A DNA stretch of 37,842 nucleotides from an uncultured Hyphomicrobiaceae bacterium. GTDB taxonomy: Bacteria > Pseudomonadota > Alphaproteobacteria > Rhizobiales > CAMYJA01. Each line of letters opens with the position of its first letter. Within the stretch, counting starts at the first letter, position 1. The notes below the pieces were generated by a model. That model saw nothing but the letters and a program-made list of their open reading frames with translations. It ran no database searches and was not told the origin of the DNA. Shown here piece by piece: positions 32,710-37,842 of this stretch. The translations under genes and the position numbers were made by a program. The DNA lies in the NCBI GenBank assembly GCA_947258705.1, contig CAMYJA010000017.1, positions 1 to 37,842 on the forward strand. The letters run 5' to 3'.

Positions 32710-33840
32710 TCATCCCCGGTAGCGCGCGCGAAAGTCGGACGCAAAAGCCGCAAAACGGTCCTCCGCGATCGCCGCCCTGATCGCCGCCATAAAATCCTGA
32801 TAGAAATGCACATTCGCCTGTGTAAGGAGCATCGGCGCGAGATATTCCCCGGCCTTGATGAGATGATGGAGATAGGCGCGGCTGTAATCCCGCGCCGCCG
32901 GACAGGAACTGTTGGCATCGAGGGGCCGCGTATCCTCGCCATGCGCCGCATTGCGCAGATTGACCTTCCCGTCCCATGTAAAGGCCTGCCCGTGCCGCCC
33001 GGACCGCGTCGGCATAACGCAATCGAACATGTCGACGCCGCGTTCGACAGCGCCGAGAATATCAAGGGGCGTCCCCACCCCCATGAGATAGCGCGGCCGG
33101 TCTTTGGGTAGAAACGGCGCCGTTTTCTCAAGGGTTTCGAACATCACGTCCTGCCCCTCGCCCACCGCCAGACCGCCGATGGAGTAGCCGTCAAAACCCA
33201 TCTCGACCAGCCCCTCAATCGAGCGGGCTCGGAGATCGGGATAGACGCTGCCCTGCACGATGCCGAACAGCGCCTGACCCTTGCCGCCATATTGCTCAAA
33301 CGCCTCCTTCGAGCGAACAGCCCAGCGCAAGGACAACTCCATCGACGCCTGAGCCGCCTCATGGGCGCACGGGTATGACGTGCACTCGTCGAATTGCATC
33401 TGGATATCGCTGCCCAGAAGGCACTGAACCTCGATGGAGCGTTCCGGCGTCAGCTCATGCGCGCTGCCGTCGATATGCGATTGAAAGGTAACGCCTTTTT
33501 CCGAAAGCTTCGCCAGCTTCGAAAGCGACATCACCTGAAAGCCGCCCGAGTCGGTGAGGATCGGGCCGTCCCAGTTCATGAATTGATGAAGCCCGCCGAA
33601 AGACGCAATCCGCTCCGCCCCCGGCCGCAGCATGAGATGATAGGTATTGCACAAGAGCACATCCGAACCGGCCGCGCGCACATCTTCGGGGAACATCGCC
33701 TTGACCGTCGCCGCCGTGCCCACCGGCATGAAGGCCGGCGTCCGGATAACGCCCCGCGGCGTCGTCACCGCGCCAAGCCGTGCCGCGCGCCCGGCACCGC
33801 CGCTCACCGCTTTCAACTCAAATGAGAATTTATCGCTCAT
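32710..33840 (-). CDS. tgt: Queuine tRNA-ribosyltransferase
   Basis: Exchanges guanine-34 for preQ1 in tRNAs with GUN anticodons. Base-recognition and catalytic segments are present: [32 protein letters not shown] and [19 protein letters not shown]. The zinc site is unusual: bacterial Tgt normally has C-x-C-x2-C before NYSRAY, but here the corresponding stretch is [13 protein letters not shown], keeping one Cys of three, plus the later His in NVHFYQ. I checked this against the bases at 32887-32930. 376 residues. The ATG overlaps the queA stop by four bases, so queA-tgt is coupled. Confidence 0.93.
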   Translation of the reverse strand: MSDKFSFELKAVSGGAGRAARLGAVTTPRGVIRTPAFMPVGTAATVKAMFPEDVRAAGSDVLLCNTYHLMLRPGAERIASFGGLHQFMNWDGPILTDSGGFQVMSLSKLAKLSEKGVTFQSHIDGSAHELTPERSIEVQCLLGSDIQMQFDECTSYPCAHEAAQASMELSLRWAVRSKEAFEQYGGKGQALFGIVQGSVYPDLRARSIEGLVEMGFDGYSIGGLAVGEGQDVMFETLEKTAPFLPKDRPRYLMGVGTPLDILGAVERGVDMFDCVMPTRSGRHGQAFTWDGKVNLRNAAHGEDTRPLDANSSCPAARDYSRAYLHHLIKAGEYLAPMLLTQANVHFYQDFMAAIRAAIAEDRFAAFASDFRARYRG

Positions 33841-34946
33841 CGCGCTTCAACGTCACCTTGTTTGGGATGCAAAAGACAACCGTCTCCGTAGGAATAAAAC
33901 CGGTAATGCTCGCGTATGGCATGGGCGTAGGCCCGCTGCATGACCTCGAGGCCCGAAAAAGCCGACACCAGCATGAACAGGGTTGAGCGCGGCAGATGAA
34001 AATTGGTCATGAGCAGATCCACCGCCCTGAAGAGGTAACCGGGCGTGATGAAAATATCCGTCTCGCCCTTGAAAGGTTGTATCCGCCCCGCGTCGTCGGC
34101 CGCACTTTCCAGTAGCCGGAGCGATGTCGTTCCGACCGCTACGATCCGGCCGCCCCGCGCCCGCGCCTCGTTCAATTGACGTGCGCTGTCAGGGGTGATC
34201 TCTCCCCATTCCCCATGCATCTTGTGCGCCTCCGTATCCTCTGCCTTGACCGGCAGAAACGTCCCCGCCCCCACATGCAGCGTCAGCTCGACCGTCTCCA
34301 CGCCCCGCGCCCTGATGCCGGCCATAAGCTCATCGGTGAAATGAAGTCCCGCAGTCGGGGCCGCGACAGCGCCTTGCCGGGCGGCAAATATGGTCTGGTA
34401 ATCGGTTCTGTCACGCGCCTCGGCCCCGCGCTTCGACGCGATATAGGGCGGCAGCGGCATCGATCCTAGCGATGCGATGGACTGATCGAGCGCGGCGCCG
34501 GTAAGATCGAAGGCAAGCGTCACCTCCCCGCCCTCCCCGCGCGCTTCGACAATTGCATCGAGAACGCCCGATGGGCAGGCATCGCTCGCCCCGGCATTAT
34601 CAGCGCAAAAGCGCACCCGGTCGCCGGGCTTGAAACGCTTGGCCGGCCGCGCAAACGCCGCCCACCGGTTCGGGCCGAGGCGCTTATGCAGATTGACGGA
34701 AACCCGCGCCCGGTTGCCCTCCCTGATACGCACGCCCGTCAGCGCCGCGGGCAGGACGGAGGTATTGTTGAGCACCATTACGTCGCCCGGACCGAGAAGA
34801 TCCGGCAGATCGCGCACGGTCCGGTCGATGAGCTCCGGCGTGGCGCCGGGCCTGACTTCCAGAAGACGCGCCCGGTCGCGCGGGCTGACCGGATGAAGCG
34901 CAATGCACGCCTCCGGCAGCTCAAAATCGAAAAGATCAACCTGCAC
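33837..34946 (-). CDS. queA: S-adenosylmethionine:tRNA ribosyltransferase-isomerase
   Basis: Adds the cyclopentendiol ring from SAM to preQ1-tRNA, giving epoxyqueuosine, the step after Tgt. The N-terminus [47 protein letters not shown], the [19 protein letters not shown] region (about 218-236) and [18 protein letters not shown] are all family signatures. 369 residues, slightly longer than usual. The overlap with tgt is ATGA. A 132-base gap to the cyclophilin gene holds a REP-like fragment. Confidence 0.96.
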   Translation of the reverse strand: MQVDLFDFELPEACIALHPVSPRDRARLLEVRPGATPELIDRTVRDLPDLLGPGDVMVLNNTSVLPAALTGVRIREGNRARVSVNLHKRLGPNRWAAFARPAKRFKPGDRVRFCADNAGASDACPSGVLDAIVEARGEGGEVTLAFDLTGAALDQSIASLGSMPLPPYIASKRGAEARDRTDYQTIFAARQGAVAAPTAGLHFTDELMAGIRARGVETVELTLHVGAGTFLPVKAEDTEAHKMHGEWGEITPDSARQLNEARARGGRIVAVGTTSLRLLESAADDAGRIQPFKGETDIFITPGYLFRAVDLLMTNFHLPRSTLFMLVSAFSGLEVMQRAYAHAIREHYRFYSYGDGCLLHPKQGDVEAR

Positions 34947-35078
34947 TATTGAAATCCAAACCTTTAGCCCGCACCCCGGCCTGATCCTGCGGGCGATCCA
35001 GCCGCTTGAAGCCGGGTGAGCGTCTCGAAGGATGTGGCCGGATAGAGGAACGGACCGCGATCTAAAGCTGATCCAACC

Positions 35079-35549
35079 TTAGGTGTCCGAGACCACCCGC
35101 ATCGAAACGATTTGATCGGGATCCTGGACCGGCTCGCCGCGCTTGATCTTGTCGACACATTCCATGCCGTCGATGACCTTGCCCCAGACCGTATATTGCC
35201 CGTCGAGAAAACGCGCATCGTCAAAACAGATAAAAAACTGGCTGTCGGCGGAATTCGGATCCTGCGCCCGCGCCATGGAACAGGTGCCGCGCACATGCGG
35301 CTCGGGGCTGAACTCGGCGTCGAGATTTTGGCCCGATCCGCCGGTGCCGCGTCCATCGGGACATCCGGTCTGCGCCATGAAGCCGTCGATCACCCGGTGG
35401 AATTTGAGCCCGTCATAAAAGTTCTGGCCCGCGAGTTCCTTGATCCGCGCCACATGTTTGGGCGCGAGGTCCGGACGGAGCTCGATCGTCACCGTGCCAT
35501 GATTGGTCTCGAGGATGAGCGTATCTTCAGGATTCTTAATCTCTGTCAT
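35079..35549 (-). CDS. ppiB: Cytoplasmic cyclophilin-type peptidylprolyl isomerase
   Basis: Catalyses cis-trans isomerisation of prolyl bonds. It has the active-site segment FYDGLKFHRVIDGFMAQTG with the catalytic Arg, GTCSMARAQDPNSADSQFFI and the VWGKVIDGMECVDKI strand. 156 residues with no signal peptide. It is a close relative of the lipoprotein cyclophilin just upstream. The coaD-cyclophilin-queA-tgt order recurs in alphaproteobacteria. A CCGGAC/GTCCGG inverted repeat lies between the two cyclophilin genes (35598-35621). Confidence 0.93.
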   Translation of the reverse strand: MTEIKNPEDTLILETNHGTVTIELRPDLAPKHVARIKELAGQNFYDGLKFHRVIDGFMAQTGCPDGRGTGGSGQNLDAEFSPEPHVRGTCSMARAQDPNSADSQFFICFDDARFLDGQYTVWGKVIDGMECVDKIKRGEPVQDPDQIVSMRVVSDT

Positions 35550-35654
35550 TTTTTCCCTGCTTTAAAATTTTCGGATGATTTCTCTGCCCGAATCCGGCCG
35601 GACTTTGCCGGAGTTGTCCGGTCGCAAGAGAGCTTGAAAGAACAAGCCGCCTTC

Positions 35655-36272
35655 CTAGTTTGTCTTGACGTCCGACGCAACCCGCATTTTGATGATGGTG
35701 TCCACGGGCGCCGGAACAACGCCGCTGCCGGCCACGCCTTTCTTGATCTTGTCAACCGCGAGCATGCCGTCCGTGACCTTGCCCACGACGGTGTATTTGC
35801 CCTGTAGCGAGCGGCAGCCGACGCCGTAACAGATGAAAAACTGGCTGTTCGCGCTATCGGGGCTGTTCGAGCGGGCCATGCCGATCGTGCCGCGCAAATA
35901 GGGCTCCTTGGAAAACTCGGCCGGCAGGTCGGGATATTTCGAGCCGCCCGTGCCGGTTCCCGTCGGATCGCCGGTCTGCGCCATGAAGCCTGAAATCACG
36001 CGGTGAAACTTGACGCCGTCATAGAATTTCTCCCGCGTCAGTTTCTTGATCCGCGCCACATGCTTGGGCGCCAGGTCCGGCCGCATCACCATCGTCACCC
36101 GGCCATGTTTCGTATCGAGAAAGATGGTGTTTTCAAGGAGTGCCGCCACTGTCCCGAGATCCGTTGCCTGTTGTCCGAGATCTTCGGCCTTTTGCGTCAC
36201 TTCCCCCTGCGAACAGCCGGGCAGAAGGCCCATAAGAGCGAGCGCAAATGAGATTACTATGGCATTCTTCAT
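35655..36272 (-). CDS. Lipoprotein cyclophilin-type peptidylprolyl isomerase
   Basis: A periplasmic counterpart of the next gene. The first 20 residues are a lipoprotein signal with lipobox LPGC (C20), followed by SQGE; lack of Asp at +2 predicts outer-membrane sorting. A helical linker (about 21-48) leads to the cyclophilin domain with FYDGVKFHRVISGFMAQTG, GTIGMARSNSPDSANSQFF and VVGKVTDGMLAVDKI. 205 residues. GGGGG precedes the ATG by about 8 bases. It probably arose by duplication with acquisition of the signal. It helps fold envelope proteins, by inference. Confidence 0.92.
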   Translation of the reverse strand: MKNAIVISFALALMGLLPGCSQGEVTQKAEDLGQQATDLGTVAALLENTIFLDTKHGRVTMVMRPDLAPKHVARIKKLTREKFYDGVKFHRVISGFMAQTGDPTGTGTGGSKYPDLPAEFSKEPYLRGTIGMARSNSPDSANSQFFICYGVGCRSLQGKYTVVGKVTDGMLAVDKIKKGVAGSGVVPAPVDTIIKMRVASDVKTN

Positions 36273-36295
36273 GAAATTACCCCCGAAAATCTAGT

Positions 36296-36319
36296 TTAAA
36301 AATGCAGAGTTCTGCATTT
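36296..36319 (-). terminator. Terminator between coaD and the lipoprotein cyclophilin
   Basis: A 9-bp inverted repeat AAATGCAGA/TCTGCATTT (36300-36308, 36311-36319) with a two-base centre. On the minus strand it is followed by a T-run and AAAC, so coaD probably ends here and the cyclophilin gene has its own promoter. Confidence 0.55.
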
Positions 36320-36337
36320 ATATCCAATAAACGGCAC

Positions 36338-36835
36338 CTATGTCCCGAATTTCTTTTGCAAGGCCTCAGCCACGTTTTCGGGCACGAAATGCGTCACATC
36401 CCCCCCCATTTCCGCGATCTGGCGTATTAAACTGGCCGCGATATGGCGGGTTTGCGGCGATGCGTTGAAAAAAACCGTCTCCAGTCCGGGCGCCATTTCC
36501 GCATTCATGCCGTCCATCCTGGCTTCGTAATTGTAATCAGCACTGTCGCGCAATCCCCGGATGATGATCTGGGCCCCGTTTTCGCGCGCCGCATCCACTG
36601 CAAGATTGTCAAAAGGCACGATTGCAAATTTTTTCCCGGCCTTTTCGGCGAGAACCGCCACACCGTCTTCAAGCAGCTTGATCCGCTCTTCGGCAGGGAA
36701 CAGCGGTTTCTTGCCGTCATGCACCCCGACCCCGATGACGAGCGTATCGACCAGACCGAGCGCGCGCGCGACAATATCGAGATGTCCGCGATGGACGGGA
36801 TCGAAACTGCCCGGAAAAAAACCTGTAACTGTCAT
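36338..36835 (-). CDS. coaD: Pantetheine-phosphate adenylyltransferase
   Basis: Joins 4'-phosphopantetheine to AMP from ATP, giving dephospho-CoA. A nucleotidyltransferase fold with PGSFDPVHRGHLDI at 8-21 (H15-x2-H18), the substrate-binding RGLRDSADYNYE and a late IAASLIRQIAEMGGD replacing the usual ISSTxIR-type motif. 165 residues, typical. I see no clear ribosome-binding site. It is the first gene of the coaD-cyclophilin-queA-tgt cluster. Confidence 0.96.
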   Translation of the reverse strand: MTVTGFFPGSFDPVHRGHLDIVARALGLVDTLVIGVGVHDGKKPLFPAEERIKLLEDGVAVLAEKAGKKFAIVPFDNLAVDAARENGAQIIIRGLRDSADYNYEARMDGMNAEMAPGLETVFFNASPQTRHIAASLIRQIAEMGGDVTHFVPENVAEALQKKFGT

Positions 36836-37010
36836 GGCTGTGTGGAATAGAGGCTCAGACGTGAAAAGACAAGGATTAGCTGTTCGTCAGAGCCCGCACC
36901 ACGACGCTTATCCTCAAGTTGAAAAACCCTCTTTTCCTCAGGATGAGGAGGGCGGCCATTTCTGGCAACCCGCTTCGAAGGATGAGGTTGAATATCTACC
37001 TCAACACCCT

Positions 37011-37036
37011 CCCCGTCATTCTGCCGAAGGACGGGG
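37011..37036. repeat. REP-like palindrome, CCCCGTC type
   Basis: CCCCGTC (37011-37017) pairs with GACGGGG (37030-37036) around a 12-base loop that includes ATTCTGCCGAAG. It shares CGTCATTC-GCGAAG-like features with the element at 37105. Confidence 0.6.
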
Positions 37037-37104
37037 CCCAAGCGGCCCTTGGCTGGCAACACTCAGCCATTTAGAATGAAGCGTAACGGGGCAATCCCCC
37101 GAAA

Positions 37105-37140
37105 CGTCATTCCTGCGAAGGCAGGAATCTATCCGACCAT
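37105..37140 (+). repeat. REP-like palindrome, left of the GIY-YIG gene
   Basis: CGTC, then ATTCCTGC (37109-37116), loop GAAG, GCAGGAAT (37121-37128), then CTATCCGACCAT. A second copy in inverted orientation lies at 37551-37574, and a diverged direct copy at 37616-37657. Confidence 0.75.
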
Positions 37141-37187
37141 CAGCTTGCGCGACGCAGCGGGTAGGAACGCAACGAAAGAAACAAACG

Positions 37188-37520
37188 ATGCCGAAGCGAC
37201 CGTCTGTATATATCCTCGCCAGCGATATACACGGAACGCTCTATATCGGTGTAACAGCCCGCCTCGAAGACCGCATTGCCGAACACAGGCAGGATCTTAT
37301 CGACGGGTTCAGCGAACGTTACGGCGTTCACAGACTTGTCTATTTCGAATTTCACAAAACCATGGACGAAGCCATCAAGCGTGAGAAACAGATCAAGAAA
37401 TGGAAACGCGCCTGGAAGATCAGATTGATCGAGCAATTGAACCCCGAATGGCGCGACCTCATGGACGAAACCGGTGTCATTCAAAATACGGGCCCTGGCG
37501 GACAGGCTGAGAGCAACTGA
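37188..37520 (+). CDS. GIY-YIG nuclease family protein
   Basis: A small single-domain GIY-YIG protein of 110 residues. The first motif is VYIL (7-10), the second YIG (19-21) in LYIGVT, followed by the catalytic Arg R29, then YGVHRLVYFE, the metal-binding Glu E66 in KREKQIKKWKRAW and Asn N85. All expected residues are kept, so it should be an active endonuclease. The basic REKQIKKWKRAWK helix suits DNA binding. Substrate and role are unknown. The gene stands alone between REP-like repeats: one palindrome copy 48 bases before it and an inverted copy 31 bases after it. The ribosome-binding site is weak (GAAAGAAA). Confidence 0.9.
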   Translation: MPKRPSVYILASDIHGTLYIGVTARLEDRIAEHRQDLIDGFSERYGVHRLVYFEFHKTMDEAIKREKQIKKWKRAWKIRLIEQLNPEWRDLMDETGVIQNTGPGGQAESN

Positions 37521-37550
37521 TAACGGTCATTGCTTGACAAGGCGACATGG

Positions 37551-37574
37551 ATTCCTGCCTGCGCAGGAATGACG
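37551..37574 (-). repeat. REP-like palindrome, right of the GIY-YIG gene, inverted
   Basis: ATTCCTGC (37551-37558), CTGC, GCAGGAAT (37563-37570), then GACG. Its reverse complement matches the left copy including the leading CGTC; only the loop differs (GCAG versus GAAG). Confidence 0.75.
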
Positions 37575-37615
37575 GCGTGTGGATAGTCACCCGCACATTC
37601 CACCACCACTCTCCA

Positions 37616-37657
37616 TCATGCCTGCGAAGGGAACCAGTTCCTGGCATCCATCCGACC
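37616..37657 (+). repeat. Diverged REP-like copy with an expanded centre
   Basis: Starts TCATGCCTGCGAAG and ends GGCATCCATCCGACCAT, matching both ends of the left copy, but the centre carries an extra small palindrome GGAAC-CA-GTTCC (37630-37641). Confidence 0.5.
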
Positions 37658-37705
37658 ATCGGCTGGCAAATGGTCAGATTGCGAACTGATGCTTTATCCA
37701 AAACA

Positions 37706-37742
37706 CTTCCTCCCCCTTCAAGGGGGAGGAAGCGACTAGTCG
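37706..37742. repeat. Long inverted repeat plus adjacent palindrome
   Basis: CTTCCTCCCCCTT (37706-37718) and its complement (37720-37732) with a single base between, followed at once by the 10-base palindrome CGACTAGTCG (37733-37742). It resembles widespread intergenic repeats of alphaproteobacteria. Confidence 0.65.
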
Positions 37743-37842
37743 TAGGAGAGGGTGTTACTTAATAAGAAGAGACAGTGCGTACGTGGTTATGAAAACCGGC
37801 TATTAGATATTTAATCTGCGAACAGCAAATTCATCACCATTT

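Larger units (their letters stand above)
36836..37187. other. REP-like element cluster upstream of the GIY-YIG gene
   Basis: No gene supported. Three different palindromic units lie here: one around TCCTCAGGATGAGGA (36935-36949), with TTCGAAGGATGAGG further on; one with CCCCGTC/GACGGGG arms (37011-37036); and one with ATTCCTGC/GCAGGAAT arms (37109-37128). The composition resembles the intergenic palindromic repeats common in alphaproteobacteria. Confidence 0.55.
37521..37842. other. Non-coding right end with REP-like palindromes
   Basis: No gene supported. Elements are the inverted palindrome copy (37551-37574), a diverged direct copy (37616-37657), a long inverted repeat of CTTCCTCCCCCTT (37706-37732) and CGACTAGTCG (37733-37742). 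The last 80 bases show nothing I can name. Confidence 0.55.

Noticed and set aside
1-37842. tRNA, rRNA, insertion sequence, prophage or toxin-antitoxin genes
   Set aside because: I looked for TPsiC-type GGTTCGAATCC sequences, transposase or integrase motifs and small toxin pairs, and found none.

Overview
The window is a chromosomal stretch of an alphaproteobacterium. This follows from conserved gene neighbourhoods (pepA divergent from lptFG; lptD-surA-pdxA-rsmA; fabD-fabG-acpP-fabF-mltG-yicC-gmk; rpsF-rpsR-DUF2232-rplI-dnaB-alr-radA-cvpA-purF; coaD-cyclophilin-queA-tgt), from the GC-rich codon choice, and from the alphaproteobacterial forms of SurA, FabD and bL9. I cannot name the genus from sequence alone. 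I see no tRNA, rRNA, prophage, insertion sequence or CRISPR array.

Layout. 1-512 is non-coding and repeat-rich. 513-2051 (-) is pepA. 2302-10355 (+) is an envelope and housekeeping block: lptF, lptG and lptD (lipopolysaccharide export), surA (outer-membrane protein chaperone), pdxA (vitamin B6) and rsmA (16S rRNA methylation). 10536-11432 (+) holds two tandem paralogous four-helix membrane proteins, each made of two internal repeats and each behind its own copy of the same promoter-like block. 11632-12501 (-) is an exported protein in which a peptidoglycan-binding-like domain seems to be nested in a CARDB-like fold.

12649-19555 (-) is the fatty-acid/cell-wall block, read fabD, fabG, acpP, fabF, mltG, yicC, gmk. 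A 496-base divergent region with several palindromes separates it from 20052-29543 (+), the ribosomal protein/replication block: rpsF, rpsR, a DUF2232 membrane protein, rplI, dnaB, alr, radA, cvpA, purF. 29863-32697 (+) is more accessory: a TAXI-type binding protein with a helical repeat tail, then two short-chain dehydrogenases, the second without the catalytic Tyr-Lys pair.

32710-36835 (-) carries coaD, two cyclophilins (one a lipoprotein, one cytoplasmic), queA and tgt (queuosine). The right end (36836-37842) is a cluster of palindromic REP-like elements around a GIY-YIG nuclease gene, which is bracketed by two inverted copies of one palindrome.

Most of the window is conserved core genome. 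The best candidates for something undescribed are the tandem internally duplicated membrane proteins with a shared promoter/operator, the GIY-YIG gene inside inverted REP-like palindromes, the TAXI/helical-repeat fusion and the split CARDB protein. All functional statements rest on recognised motifs and gene order; no database search was run.
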